Shown here: positions 10,785 to 25,755 of the stretch, one piece after another
How the letters are laid out: every line of letters starts with the position of its first letter
Numbering within the stretch: the first letter of the stretch is position 1
Assembly: GCA_943737045.1 (NCBI GenBank)
Contig: CALSFV010000228.1
Coordinates: 248,001-312,000 of the forward strand
DNA: 64,000 nt
Direction of reading: 5' to 3'
Source of the DNA: Parapristionchus giblindavisi
Taxonomy: Eukaryota; Nematoda; Chromadorea; Rhabditida; Diplogasteridae
The notes under the pieces: model-generated
What the model saw: the letters and a program-made list of their open reading frames with translations, nothing else
What the model was told of the DNA's origin: nothing
Database searches by the model: none
Translations under genes and position numbers: made by a program

Positions 10785-13700
10785 CTATGCAGTATCACTA
10801 ATGAATGGAGATTGGTCCGCGGCCCATGGTTCAACCTCACCGCTACACCATTTATAATAAACGACCGCTCCAAGGAAATAGATTGCCGAGCACAAGTAGA
10901 AGATGAAGTTCCATTCTTGAGTGGTCTGAAGATATCATCAGTAAAATTTTAAAAAAAAATTATTTTTGACTCATTACTGTATTGACAATATTCTCATAAC
11001 TTACTCCAACGCCGACCATAGCTCCTACGATAATGGGTGAGATCATTCCAGGGAGGGTAGCGACAGTGTTCGAGACACCCATAAGATGTCCGGCATACTG
11101 AAAGTAAATGAAGATTAGTTTATACTATCTTTGTGTGTTTGCGTGTCTACCTGAGGAGCGATATCCAAATGATTCACAGAGAATCCCGCCCATGTGAATC
11201 CTCCGGCTCCAATGGAGCAAGTAAGGGCAGTCACGAGGAATGTAGCGGTATGAGCACGTGTGGCAACGAGAAGACAGATAGATTGGAGAAGGAAACCTTA
11301 ATACAAGGAACGGATATTGAATAAATTAGTGGATGGGGATAATGCATTGAGAGGAAGCCTTTTACATAACAAAGAAGCTACCATAATACTATTACCCAAT
11401 CTCGTCTTTATGTAAGGATGTACATGATTACATCGAGGGAGAGAGAGAGGCTATTTCGGATGAGACTATGGTAGTCTAATTACAACCGTTTCTTCACATC
11501 AATATCTCATGTATTTATGATTCTGCATAATAACAGCATAATGTAAATTTCGTTAATAATATTGTATTTAATCACAAATGTATTATTATCATTGCTATTT
11601 TATTATTTAGTAATGCAACTTATTTACCTCCACAGCAGAAGTAACGGCGAACTTTTGAAGTATCGAATCCTCTTTCCTTACGGAGATAATCGGCGAATTG
11701 TCCAGACCAGAGCAGAGTGGAGCCCATGAGAAGATACGGAAGCCCAGAGACAACGCCTGCCTGAGAATAGGAAAAGAATCATAGAATACATATACCGGTA
11801 ATTTGATATTTTTATGCAGAATTTGTTTTAGATTGCATAGTGCACGTTTTGCGTAGATTCTTTTACAGACACGACTAATGAAGACATATACTGATTAGTG
11901 CCTCTCCATTTCTGGATTGATCCTAATGATCTCGTTGAAAGACTCAATTAGCAATTACCTTTTGCAGTTCATAGTTAGCCAAATCCTCCAGAATCTTAGG
12001 AAGGTTCGTGAGCATCGTGTAGAATCCCCAATTCTGACAAGTGTGCGCGGCGATGATAGCCCACACAGGCTTAGATTGAATGATGAAACGCCATGGAACA
12101 ATCTAGAGAAATGAAGACGATTAGGGGATATTCGTTCAGTGTTATGTGGATGTTAGTGCAGTGTTCATGCATACGATACGATAGGTGTCAAACAAGGATA
12201 GTTAGGATATATATAGACAAGGAACAATATCTATACTAGAATTCACTCACGCCGCAAACATCACTGACATATGTGTTGTGGCTGACGGCATCCCGTTGCA
12301 GAAGGGTCAATTCATCCGTGGAGATTTCAGGATCAGAAGTGGGCTTGTCAGCGATACGTTTCTCCCAGAAATAACACCAGAGAAGTCCAATCATACCTGT
12401 TCAAATGATATACGGTCTAACGCTGATGACTGAGATATTACCGAAGAAGTAGAAGATGAAAGGCCATCCAAGATGAGATCCAATCAGACCCGATAGAGGC
12501 ATAGCGACAACCGTACCGAAATAAGATCCTGAAAGAAACTATGATTGTTTGTACGTTATCATGTGCTTTTCAATATTGTTCATGAATGAAGGTTATCATT
12601 AGCTGATTGTATCATAGTCTGTAGAATAAATACACAGAAAGATTCAGATATTGTTGACGTCGATTGTATTCTAGCAAATTACCTGAGAAAGCGAATGTGG
12701 CGAGTTTGGTTTTCTCTAGAGTCGGAGCCCAGTGTGCCCACATCACATGCATAGCAGGATATGTGACTCCCTGAGAAGATATTCAATATGTAAATGGATA
12801 TCGATTTGTTTTTGTATCGTGCCTCATATTATCTGACTTTCGTCTTTCGTACATTACTACTATTATACTACCTTATTTCGATGACATTTATCACCATTTC
12901 TATTATATTGAGAGGAAAATGTCTTTCACATGGACTTACCTCAAACATTCCTTCAACGAATCTAGCGATGATTAGAACTACATAGCCGAGTTTAGCAAAT
13001 GGAGGAGTGAGCAGAGTGAATACTGTTGTTCCTGTGGTTAATAAAGAGTTAAGTGGTGGCTGTGAGTGATATCGACTAACCGAAAACACCAATCAAGAAA
13101 ATAATCTTTCCGCCATAATGATGGGAGAGGAATCCACCAGGAATCTGTGTGATAATATATCCGAAGAAGAATGAACCAAGCACTGCGCCTTGGACCATCG
13201 GAGACCATGTTGAGAATTCTCCATACAACTGTAATTATTATCATTATGACGTTATATTTAGTTGTTCAAGCACTATGCATCTAGTCTCTCTTATAAGGCC
13301 TATTTACTCATTTCTAAAGAGCGCTTGATGGGTCGACGTATGACATCATTTTCTCTGCGTGTACACAAAAGTAATTTATCCTCACTTCTTCCGTAATTTA
13401 AAGGAGAAAGAATTGGATTTGGCCTAAGTGATGTTCTTCCATTTGTAATGGACACGACGAATAGCATTAGAGAGAAACACAAAGAGACGAAGTAGACGTA
13501 GACAGAGAGTCGGAGAGATAGATGGGGCTTACTTCTGAGAATGATCCTTCCTTGACTGTCGAGGCTCCTGATGTCATCTGAACTATAGCCACCGAGAGAT
13601 CGGCACGCATGGCATAGATGTTAGCGAATCCGAAGAATGCAAAGAGAGCCACAACATGGCGTCTCTGCATCCTCCATGGAATCTGTCCGGGTACCTCATC

Positions 13701-14900
13701 TAGGAATGCATCTATTACACTTCATTTGTGATACGGTATATCATCATAGTCTGTTGCCTTTTTAGTACTCACTTCTTTACTATTTTCAAGTAGCTACAGG
13801 ACTACAGCTATGGCGGCTCCTTTAATGGTGTTAATGGAATGAGCTACTATTTTTATAATCGTAATAATTATAATGCTTCTTCTTCTTCTCGATTCTTTTT
13901 CGATGATTGTGCATAGCTCTTCTACTTAATCATGTACAAGAGAGAAAGAGATACTAGGAATTCTATTTCGAGTACTACTCTAAGAGATAGAGAGAGATAG
14001 GAAACAGAGCAGATAAATGATGATGAGGAGTGTTATCCATTATTCATCTAGTAACAAAGTGGGAAAGAGAACTAGGAGAAGAAGAGAATGAACGAAAAAC
14101 GCAGGAAAGGGGGAAAAGCAAGAGGGGAATATATGCACACTAAATGTGCCTGGATCTGTGTTGACTATACTCACAACAAACTAACGACGACAAAACGTAC
14201 TGCATTAGATGTAGCGGCCGAAACACCATGAAGCACATTATTACTTAAGAGCTTTATTGTTACATTTATTTTAAATACGTGCATGCATATCACTCCTGTA
14301 CATTGATTTACTTATTAAATTAATTACGAAAAAGATCAACGGAAATTAGAACATGGTTGAGACGAGAATAGACAAAATGCACCAACCATCTGTACTGTCA
14401 TTATGTTCATCTGTGGATAATGGTCGATACTTCATAATGAACGACAATAAATGGTATTGAAGTGAGAAAAGACGATAATAGATGGAGTTGTACCATCGTT
14501 CAATGGATCTCGTTACTGCGTGGCCCGGCTAGAGTTGAGTGAGAGAGCACGATAGATTGAGAGACAGTGTACAATACCACACCACAATCGCGCACAGGTC
14601 ACACATACAAGCGCATTTAATGATTGGGCGAGATACGTGTGTCAGTTAAAGGGATGAAGGTTAGAGGGTGAAACTACCGTAATCTTTGTTCGTAATAGCA
14701 GAGCAACAAAGCACCGTATGAGAATATATCGATATCCCAATAAAGCAGATAAAATGACTCTTCAAACATTTTTTTTTCAGGAGAGACATTTCAACTTAAT
14801 TGCATGCGTCTAGCCATGGACGTGACGAAGATGAACGATAGAATTAAAAGTGGCACTTACCGCCATTGGGCGTCTCCGCAGCTCCGTAGGAATGCTGCAT
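10785..14900 (-). CDS. SLC17-family organic anion transporter (sialin/VGLUT-like)
   Basis: Twelve exons join in frame on the minus strand: 14861-14900, 13533-13711, 13081-13228, 12940-13031, 12683-12770, 12442-12528, 12251-12396, 11959-12102, 11628-11760, 11151-11296, 11005-11097 and 10785-10925. They encode 478 aa, the normal size for this 12-helix major facilitator family. Hallmarks in order are [17 protein letters not shown] in helix 1, [20 protein letters not shown] in the second helix pair, [77 protein letters not shown] and [13 protein letters not shown], then an [10 protein letters not shown] block near the C-terminus. The family exports or co-transports organic anions such as glutamate, sialic acid or phosphate across vesicle, lysosomal or plasma membranes. 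The substrate cannot be set from sequence. The NHLDIAP motif is shared with vesicular glutamate carriers, but the short N-terminus and divergent first helix argue against a direct EAT-4 orthologue. A GA/CT-rich ~1.9-kb region upstream separates it from the next gene on the same strand. Confidence 0.93.
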
Positions 14901-16774
14901 AACGAAGACGATTGGTGGGCAGAATGCAAAATTTATACAAGAGTCTCGGTACTTCTTCTCCTCCTCTTCTTCACTATGTCGTTTATTTCGTCCTTCTTCT
15001 GAAATGCTCACACTCTCACATCGATTCTCACTCCTCATTCTGTTCCCTCCCTCTCTCTCAGTCTCTCACTCTTCATGTCTCCTTCTATGATTCCATCTCC
15101 ACATATGGAGAGGGTCATACACAAATGCACATACACACACATATATATACTACTGCATTCTCTTCCATGAAATCATCCACGTCACGGAGGGGATGATATT
15201 ACGCTTGAGAGAGCCCAGATACATGTGTATATGAGTTTTCAGAGAACGGAGATGGTAGAGGAAGAGACTGAAGAGAGTGAGAGGGAATGACCCTTCAGAC
15301 TGAGATCGGGCTGGTGAAATGAAGTCACACGGTATATAAAGTCTAGACACGAACAAAATCCGATAGACTTCGGAGATTTAAACGAAAACAATGAAGGGAC
15401 TAAAATAATGAAAGAATGCGTGAGAGAGGCAGCTTGAGGCCTTATCCGCAATTGAGAGACGTCCATCACATTTGCAATGAGATAGACGAAGAAGAGGAAG
15501 AGAAGATGGGGGAGATGGATGGAAGGAGATGTATAAGCAATAGAGAAAGGAATAGAAAAGAGACCTTCATATGGGGTTGAGTCTCTCTCCTGCTTCTTCT
15601 CCCCATTCTCTATATCGTCTCCTTCCGTTATTTATCCCTCTTGCCTTCTTTCTACTCTCACGTCACTTTTCCCTTCTTTCTTCATCTCGTTCATTCTATA
15701 CCGGTATATATTTATATATATATTGACACGCTTGCTGCCTTCGAGATATTTTTATTAAAGTTGTTGTAATACATAGGGATAACAGACTCTTGTAAGAGTA
15801 TAATAAAGGACTACGATAACTATCATAGCGATCGCTCAATATGAGCACTAGCAATGTGTGAGATTATGTGTGGCAACGATAGGGAAGTGAGATATTAACA
15901 TATATTAGATTAGAGGGACATCCTCGGGTTTCAATGATCTATTGACAGCTATGGAATACTGAAGACGGACTAAAGTATGGGGAGTGAATCGGGATTGAGA
16001 AGAAGATAATGGGGATAAGATAACACGCAATTGTATAGAAGTATGTACTTCGTAGTTAAATGGGGAGCGAAGAGAAGAGAAAAAACATGATACATAGTAT
16101 GAAGAAATGGTAAGGCCGTAATCTGCATACTCTATTTATAGATACTAAGAAAAGGACCATTGAGTAGAATTAAGTGTGCATATGTACAAGAAGGATTATA
16201 TTGGATAAGAACGGACTGGCTAATAGTCATGGATGATATTAGCCACCGGAATAATCATACAAACAATACAAGAGACTGATGACGACTTCTAAGGGGTTAG
16301 AGATGCGGTAAGTATACGGTATGTCTTAGCATACAGTGGAATGGGGGGGGGATATCCACATAGTGGACAAGTCTCGAAGGCAAGGAGTCCTAAATGAGAA
16401 ATGATAGAGATGGGGCGGAGTTAAGGAGATAAGGTAAGTTTGGACTATCTAAAGATTCAAAAGAATAGAACGGATTGAGAAATGGAGAAGATAGGAAAAG
16501 GAGGAATTGAATGAGCGAGAGCCCATTCGATGGAGAGCTTGGAAATTAGCACTGTCGAAGAAGGAGGTGGGAGATGCTAGATGGAAGAAGAAGGCGGGGC
16601 TTAAGATAAAAAGGAGATGGAGGAGAGGGAAGAGAGGGGAAGAGAAAAGGAAAATAAGGGGACATAACAAGGATAGATGCATACAATATGTGGTAGTAGA
16701 AATAGTAGTGAAAAAATGGGCGGAGTTTCATATACAATCTTGATCGTAATTGGGATGAGGAGAATACATAACGA
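14901..16774. other. Spacer between the SLC17 start and the trehalose synthase 3' end
   Basis: It should include the SLC17 promoter (14.9-15.7 kb, CT/GA-rich, with a TA run near 15.71 kb) and the 3' region of the next minus-strand gene. Open frames such as 16449-16830 are mirror images of GA-rich sequence and are not supported as genes. Confidence 0.4.
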
Positions 16775-19700
16775 TTAGAATGGTTGATCATCTTCATCAT
16801 AATGATAATGACTTCCAGCTCCGGTACCACGAATAGTCAATTCACGAATCGTCGCCTTTCCCATGGCACCGAGAAGAACCTTTAAAGTGATATTCGACAT
16901 TGTGATACGGCATGAGTATACTGATCAGATATTATTTCCAAGTTGCTCGCCCTTCGTAAGATTTTTCTCGAAATATCAAACTTTGAACAAGCTAGTCTCG
17001 TCATTAAGGAATGAAATCTCAACGAGAACAATAAAGAGAATGAGAAATCAAAAGAATTATGACAAAGTTACAGTCTCTAATGACTATGTATTTAAAAAAG
17101 CATTGTCTACCTTGGGTGATGAGACGAATTCTACGTTGGTATTGTTGAAATGAGCACATGTCGCTGTCACCTGAATAAAAGTAATGAATAGGCGATTTTT
17201 ATGTCTTCCGTTGATTTATGAATTATTAATGACTACAGATGCCCTCCCTACTGTCAGGGCTCGGAATTCCGATTTTCTGAATTTTCCGGTACGTTCCTCA
17301 TCGAGGAGGCAAGGAGGTTGCGTTGTTATATTTTGTATTTAAAAATTGTTGTAATATCGCGTGAAGCATCTTCAGAAAATGTTTAAAAAATTACATTTAA
17401 AAGATCACATATCCGTTAAAAAAAGTTTATCGGAAAATTCCGATTTCCCGAAAATATTTTTCCCGAACACCCCTGGTAGATATTCTGTGCATGTTTCGTG
17501 ACTATTTACTCCCCCTGAGACCCCTTTCCTCTTCTATTTTAAGAGTGTTTCTGTCACCTTTTGCTTTAGTGATTCGTCATCTGTCACCCAGATAGTATAG
17601 ACATTATTCGCCGAAACGAGCAGACACTCTTCGAGCATCGGAATATCCGTCTCCTGAAGACGATGAAATATTAGATAGATAATATGGAGATATCGAGATA
17701 TCCCAACGAAGAGAAGGAGAAAAGCAATGGATATTATGCGGTGAAAAGAAGGAGATTTGAGTTTGGGGCTGATAGACGAACAAAAAGAGGATACCATGGA
17801 GCTAGACTGAGAAAAAAACGAAGATAAAGAAATATGAGGAAAAAATTAGATCAGAATCAGAAATACAACTACCGTAGTAGTTTCCTATTAGCCAATACTA
17901 CCGTAGTCGATTCGATAACAGGATTAGCGTACCGAATCTCCGCAAACAAGGATATTTCCATCTGTGAGCTTCAATCCCATCTTCCTCTCAATTAGTCGAA
18001 TGCCATGTCCCTTGTTGAATATCCTTCCCGACAGCTTTGCCTGCAGAGGAATGGGCTTATGCACTCTATTCCTCGTGAAAGGAAATGAAAGGAGATTGGA
18101 ACACTGGGAATGAGTAATGGTCCCTGTTAATGGACTCAAAACATTACAGTACCTTTGTGAATATCTTGAGATCTAATTCTCCTTCCCTCAGAGTGAGAGT
18201 GTGTCCAGTTGGATCTACTTCGTGAACGATTCGAGCCAGATTCTCATACCTAACAATAGCTATAATATAGTTCATATTATTATTCCAATAGTCACTTACA
18301 GTGAAACACTCATTCTATGAGGAATTGAGTTGTTGTTATCTTGCTTAGCAACTGTTATGTGACCAAAATGCTTCTGCAGTCCACTTCCAATCCACGTAAA
18401 GTTACGGAATTCGGGATTCTCAAGAAGATCTTCTACCTGAGAGTATAATTACTGAAGACTGCCCAAATAGGAAATACATTACCTTCTCAAATGCTCGATC
18501 CAGCAGAGCTAGATCTGAATCACTGACGGTATCATCTTTGAATTGCATTGCAGGATTGAGATACCATTCACGACCACAAGATGCTCCATAGGCACAGCAC
18601 CCTGTAGTTATATTGGTTTAGCCATAGTTGAGACGGGTCTGAGATAGGTGGTACCTTCAGGCATGGTTGCCACATTCAGAATACCAATGTGTACGAGAGG
18701 CGCAGTAGTGACGATTGCGCAGAATTGCGCACATCGACGAGCAAATTGTGCCTGTGAATGATTACTATATCATTAGTAGTTAATATCGACCAATACTTGA
18801 ATGACAGCAGAGTAGGCAGGCTGAATACTCGTAGGATATGAGCAAGAATAACTCTTGAGCGTGCCATCTCGATCGGTGAAGAAATAGTGGAAGTGGTCTC
18901 CCTGAATCAAGTATTCAATTTTGTAATGATTTTCAGAAAAAGATCTGATCATACCTTCGATAGAAGAGCGCAAGCTTTGCTGACTTCTTCTTGATACGCC
19001 GCTGCTCCTGAGGGGTGGAAACTACCGAGAGTCTGCAATTATCGATCCATCATCTGTCCATTAATATCGTCTACTATACTCACATCAATGAACTGTTCAA
19101 CATTATTGATGTCGTCTTCTTGTACGAATTGAAGGAAAGCCAGATCATTTTGCAGTTCGTCCAATTCATCAGCGATATCGAATTTGGCCGTGAGATTTGC
19201 TCCATCGGGATCTTCGGCTGATGCAGTCGTATCGAGCACAAGACGAGTGGAATTGGGTTCACACGACTTTTCCAGTGCATTCTGCAATTTTTCTCAATCA
19301 TTATGCACAATCAATCATTATGCATATGCACAGTAGATCGAGTCACAAAAAAGAAGAATGGGGATAGTTCAATGACTAATTGATAAAGTCTTTATTGTAT
19401 CTCTATATCTGTTTGTGGTGCATTCATCTCACAAAAATTTTTATTCACAAACATTCATTAGTTATATTTCCGTAACAAATGCCCCTTAACCAAAGCTTTA
19501 GGTTCAAAGATAATTGCCATTACTATTTCTAACTCAGACATCATTAGACAGACTTACCTACATTCTATTTATGGTGACGACTTTTCCGAATCAAAATTCT
19601 AATAAATAATTAGTCGTTTCAACGCAAGCAAGAGATGATGTGAATGAATATTTTAGTTGATGTTTAATGCGCACGCAAACAAAGACCACTAGTGACGAGT

Positions 19701-22700
19701 GTGTTCTGTTCCCATGTAGTACGATTCTAACCTTTGCATTGACGAGTGAGATAGCGAAATGAGCCCTAATAGGCATTCCCTTGAGGACAACTTCAACGAT
19801 CTGTCGACGAACTTGCGCTGTCTTGTTCATCAACATGTAGAAGTCGGCCAATTGACGGACCTAGACAAGGAACCAAATTAGGTATGAGTAAGCATTAATG
19901 CAATGTCGTATACCGAAGAGGGTCGAATGACTTCGTGTGTCCAGGAAGGATCAAGGAACGCCGTACTCCATTCATCGATGCCATGGGCACACAAGAACTT
20001 GTTCAATTGCTCCGAATGATCTTTACGGGTCTAAATTCATTTACTATTTATGCATCTCAGAGTTCATCTGTGTACATACTTCTTTGTCCTTAGTGGCAGC
20101 CTCATAGAATGTTCTGGCAAAGTCATCAATCTTAGCGATATCATCGATTCTATGATAGCACTGAGAGTCATTATTGTAGAATCCGGCCATGCCCAATTGC
20201 ACTTCAGTTCCGGCTCCACTTGACAGCATGAGAGCAGCCGATGGATTGCATACCATCATCTCCTTCGCTACCTGAGATGAATTTATGACTATACAGAGAG
20301 GAATGCGAATTATACTGGGTAATGGAGTGTTGTGTGCAATGACAAATGGGATGCGAAATAATTTATCTCAAAAAAAAGAGTTATCTCAGCTATGGAGAAT
20401 TGTGTCTTATTTGACTTGTTTTTGTTATTGTAATGCAGTAAATATTAAATATAATGCAAACCAGATTCATTCCATCCTTGGCTGGAGTGACAACTCCTAC
20501 ATCCATTGCGAGATAGTGAGCAATGAGTTGGGCACGTGGAAGACCTACAATGAGAAAATAATGAAGCGGAAGCTTTTCCTATAATCTGACCATCAGTCAT
20601 GAACTTGATAGGCTTCCATTCCGGGTATTCTTCACTCTTAATGGAGGCATTGATACTCTCCGCCAGGGCGATACAATCATCCTGATACTTTCGATAGGAC
20701 TCCACTCCTCTGCAAAGACATTCTTATGTTTTAACATACATTATGTTAAAACTCGCGAGATTTTGTGATCATCACATAGTTAAATTGCCTCATTCTATTG
20801 AGATAAAGACACCAAAGTGTACCTTCTATTGATAACAGCAATTTGGTACAAGACGTCTAATCCCCTTCTCTCAGGATGCAGCTCGAGATATCTGCAAATT
20901 GCATTTTGATGGGTATATAAAGAGCATAAAGACAGATTTTTATTACCTAGCCCATGCCTTGAGTTTCTCAAAAATTCCTTTAGTGTAATCAAATCGTTCA
21001 ACGGAGAAGAAGAGGCATCCTCCTTCTCCAGAGGTACTCATTATCTGAAAATATTTTATCATTGTGCTGCATTTTTAAGGGAAATTTCGAAATTAGTAAA
21101 ATTTCTTGCAATGTTTACCTCTTTCTTGATATCGAGTGATTGAATGACAGTCTGAGGGTCGTGAGCAATGGAGAGGAAGTCCTCGTTCTTGATGGATACA
21201 GGGAACACTCCGAGTGAGCAGGTCGATCCCTTAAAGGGTACTCATAGTATATGATAAGAATCGATTGAGCTCTTACTTCAAATGATACAGTAAAGATATC
21301 GACTGTGTTCTCGAATGCGATTCTAGCACGAGGAAGATACTTCTGCACCAATTCGAGGTACTTTTTGCGATCACGATGAGTTTGGAAGCCGACCTGAATT
21401 TTTTTTTAAACAAGAATATTCGCTTCTTCTTATTTTATCATTATTACTGTACAATGATTTTTTTAAACTGTTCATTAATTTGAAAGATGCGATAAATATT
21501 TAAATATATTATGATAACCTTGCTGAATCGCAGAATCCCTCTGAGGATTGGCTCTCCAACGATACGATACTTAGTCATGAATTCCTCTGGAGGTTGGAAT
21601 GGAATATGAAGGAAGAATCCAACCTAGAAAATAGATTTGATCTTTGATCTCTGAAATATTAGGTGTGATCTATGATCAGAAAAATCTGATCTTTGATCTT
21701 CGACCAATGCTCAGCGACGTACCTCGAGATTCGAATCGAGCGATCTCATAATCTGTCCCGTTAGCATGAGATGATAATCATGAATCCAAATGAAATCCTG
21801 TGGTCGAGCATTTCTCACTGCATTCAGTCCAAAGTGATAGTTAACACGAACATACGCACACCAATCATCATTGAGTACCTGAATATCGATAACATTTTGT
21901 TACAATACACAAGAGATGTCGCATTACGGTATTGTCTAGTCTAAGCTCACATTTGGATCATCGTAGTCTTTGACGATGTGCTCGGGAAGATTATGGAGAG
22001 CAGGCCATAGAAGACCATTGCTGAATTAATTGTTTAAGCCCTGACTGATTGTAACGGATAGTATGTACCTGATACCACCATAATAAGCAGAGTAATCGTC
22101 GTTGTTGACGAAGACAGGATTGAGCTTGTAGTTGGTGCGATTGTAGTCGTGAAGCACGGATAAGAGAGACATATCGCGTCTGTTAAAGTTGTTTTGTTTT
22201 TGTCAATTAGCGAACATTAATTAGCTTACTCGACATCTTTCTGAATGGGAGTGAGCTCGTCGATCTTCTTTTCGTTCTCTTCAATGACATGGAAAACATC
22301 TCCAGCACGGGCTTGTTGAATAAGAGGAAGACCAATTGAATTAGTGGACAGAGGAAGATCCTGTAAGGAGACATATTATTATATATACCAGAATACAGCG
22401 ATTCGAAGAGCAATGAATGATACTGAACTCGCATAGTCTCGCACTATATTGCCAGCTTTTCATATATGCATACTGTTCTGTTATGTGTATTATTATTTCA
22501 AATTTTTTTGCCTCCGAGTTTTAACAAGCTAAAAAGATGATTCCAGTATAGGTCAGAATGTGCTAACAGTTTTGTGTAATTTCAGACGAAACCTGAATTC
22601 AAACACGTCTAAAAATGCAGAGCCAATAAATATTTCATCATGTACTGTTTACTCTATTGAGGGTATCACATGGAAAGATAATGGGTAATCAGCAAGATCA

Positions 22701-25700
22701 GTATCGTTTTCCTAAAAGAAAGATAAGAGTATATTCTCTCACCTCCTCTCCATCATTCTCGACATTGATTCCAAGATTAGCCAGCCAGATATTTTCATGA
22801 TCCTCAGACATCACTGGATCCACACAGGCGACAAGACCTCCGGAGCCTAAAGAATGAAACATATGGGATTTTTAAATAGTTTTTTTTTGCATTTTCTTTA
22901 TTTCTGTTGCTACCGTACCTTGTTTGATCTCCCATGATCCACTATCCTTTCTTGTCACTGATACAGGAGGAGCATTGGAAACGTTGATTACACGTTGCTG
23001 AAATGATTGGTATCTCTCTGTTATCTTCCCGATCATATATCCATCGAAAACTAGTTCAAGAGATCAAATGACAAAATAACGATGGTTATCAATCGAAGAT
23101 GATAAGCGGGTGGTAGGACCTGCGTCTATTTCTACCAGTAATACAATCTGATAGCTAACCTTATGATGGTGCGTGACTGCTCCCTCTTTAAATGGGAGAC
23201 TTCCACTTGTTCCACTGGCAGATACTGAAGCCCCATCACTTCCTCCATCAGAAGTGGGAGAGTCATCTCCGACTGCATCATTATCCAGAGCTAGAAGATC
23301 TTCAGTTGATCCTTCACGCGAAGCGAGTCGGGATGAAGCACGACTACGCACCATCTATAAGAGATTTGAATACTGTAGGAGAATATCAATTTCTTTCAAA
23401 TTCGAATATTTTAGATCTACATAACAAACATATCGTGTTATCTAATCAAAAACATCCGGTCTGTCTGGAAAAGAGAATCGCCGTCTCTGTTTGAATAGTT
23501 CAACCTTCAGTTGATAAAATCGTGTATTGCCATCCCCCGGTGTAGTGTAGTCTAAGAGATCAACCATACCTGTAGATGACTGTACTTCTCTCCGAATTTC
23601 TTCGCATGAATACCCAGCATCGACTGTCTGACGCCAGGAACGGCAGCATACAGCTCTCTGCAATAATCATGATTTATAAACATCGATAATTCTTATATCC
23701 GATATATGTATGTAGAAGGACGTAGACGGAGTAAAGCTACTACCTTTATTAGACAGATAGAAGAGAGAGAGGGGTCTATGGAGTGACCACTAGATGGGGT
23801 TGGAAAGGAAAAGAATGAATGGCTCGACCAGACATTCTTTCTCATAGACAAAGGATGCAAATATTATGTATATAATTAGATATGGAAATTAGTGTATATA
23901 CATAACAATAATTATCTCATTTTGCTGAACTGATTCGACAACGTATAGTTTATAATTGGTATGGTTGCGACAATGAGGCAAAGTACAAAGCTGATCCGGC
24001 CATTGCGCTGAGTACATAGAGATCAAAATGTGCCGTACCTCAATCGATTCTTACTGCTGTTCACATCATACAGTGCAAGCGAGAACAGAAGAGCGTCTCT
24101 GAATTGCGTGCCATACGACAGATCTGAGTCATAAATACGCGGTACGGCCAGCTTCCAGAACGAAACCTGCAAAGGGCCATATCATGCTGCAGATGTCATC
24201 CCGTCAACAATGATGTGTATTGTTACCCTTTATGTGTACGAGAGAGAGAGAATGAACTCTATTTGGCGATGAGCAACGCGACTATTTTTGTCCCTGTCAT
24301 AAATCAGTGTAAAGGGGTGTTTTCATGAACCCGATCAAAGTGTGTCTCATCTTCACTCTCTTATTACACCCCTCGAATTATATTGACACCCTCCAAACTA
24401 ACCGAATTGAATGACAATGCATTGATGAGGCGGGAGAAGACGCCAACACGTTCGTTGCCTTGGATCAAGCACAGTTCCAGCACTGTCAGGACTCCCTCAA
24501 AAGATCAAAGATCAATCTCACTGATCACAGATCATTATATTGTGTTTGTACCTCAAAAGCGATCTCACTTGACTTGCTCCTCTGTTTCCAGATCAGTGCC
24601 AACTGTTCCGCACACTACAAAGATCACATCTTTTCACTGGTTCCATTCAATTGTCCCTCTCTATTGAATACCTTTGAGAGTTGTTCACTATCATCTTCTA
24701 AATCTGGTACAGGAACATCACATTTCTCGAGTGAACGACGACAAAACTGAAAGGAGAGAGAGATAAACACCATTTCACTGAGCAAAGACCCTCTTAAATC
24801 TTCGTATTTGTACTGATCTTTAGATAAAAACGACACGGAGATCCAAATCTTCCATTGACTTTTTCATGTTTTGACCTTGAAGGAAAGTGGATGATATGGG
24901 GGCTATTCTCATTCAACCAATGAAGAGTTCACGTGGATTGTAAAGGGAGAGGAGAAGATGGAGAGATATCAGTGGAGAGAGAGACGGGGAATAAGAGAAA
25001 GAGATAAATATGGAGAGGAAAAGAGAAGGGTAGAGAGATAGAGATAGAGAGGAAGAGAGAGAGAGAGAGGGGGGGAGAGCCACGAGGAAGAGAGAGAAAG
25101 AAGAGACAGTTGTACCGGTGACGTCGTACGAGAGTACTCAACCATCATTTTTTGATCAGCTACCACCAATAACAATGTACTGATCAAGTGATGTACGGTA
25201 TTTCTTCTCCTCCTCTGCCTCTACCTCTGTTCCTCCTCTCCCTCTCCCTCTCTCTTCCCCCGCTCTCCCTGCTCCTGCCTTATCGCTCGTTTCTCATTCT
25301 CACCGAGGACACTGCACAAACAACACCGTGACTTTCCATAAAACCAAACGCTGAATGGAAGGGGATTCTCTCGAAATGAATGGGGCATTCATAACGATTG
25401 CGAAATGCATCTTCAAAACATTGAATAAGAAATATGCAAGACGAGGGGAATGCTATCGCATCCATCTATTTCTCTCTCTATCTTTCTTTCTCTCTTCGAC
25501 TGGAAATAATACCATTACAGAGCAGGACTTCTCATAGGAGGAACAACACATGCGCAAAAATAGCTCCCACAGTACAGTGTTCGCTCCTGACCGGACTCTA
25601 TCGTTAAGCCGCGCTTATCAGAATGATTTTCCGTGGTCAATTCTAGTCCTGAATGAGAGAGAGCGACTAACCTCTCTAGCTCTCTTGACTGGATCGATGT

Positions 25701-25755
25701 TTTGATCCTTCATCGAACGTTGGAATGGCTTCTCCACTATCGGAGATTGCTCCCT
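16775..25755 (-). CDS. tps: Trehalose-6-phosphate synthase, large nematode form (GT20 + HAD-like domain)
   Basis: About 33 exons on the minus strand can be joined. The last is 16775-16879 and the most upstream one I recognise is 25673-25755; further 5' exons may exist. The enzyme joins UDP-glucose and glucose-6-phosphate to make trehalose-6-phosphate in the cytosol, for stress and storage sugar. A nematode-specific N-terminal region includes NSSKNRLRELYAAVPGVRQS (24.05-23.6 kb) and MVRSRASSRLASREGS (23.35 kb), followed by a Ser/Asp-rich linker. The GT20 domain (about 23.0-19.7 kb) shows FIWIHDYHLMLTGQ, KVGFQTHRDRKKYLELV, FFSVERFDYTKGI, GVVTPAKDGMNLVAKEMMV and GAGTEVQLGMAGF. The C-terminal HAD-like half has FFTDRDGTLKSY (~18.87 kb), a full DxDGT motif, and GDSETDIPML (17.65/17.94 kb). 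It ends in a His/Asp-rich tail. An intron at 17.2-17.5 kb carries a dispersed repeat. The exon at 25.7 kb (ends DPVKRARE) is the least certain. Paralogue (tps-1 or tps-2 type) is not resolved. Confidence 0.93.
17255..17480. repeat. Dispersed inverted-repeat fragment in a trehalose synthase intron
   Basis: CGGAATTCCGATTTTCTG at the left and CGGAAAATTCCGATTTCCCG at the right end of a ~220-bp block resemble each other, and the block is bordered by CAGGGCTCGG and CCGAACACCCCTGG. It lies wholly within the intron between the exons at 17111-17170 and 17558-17653. This looks like a short transposon relic; the family is unknown. Confidence 0.45.
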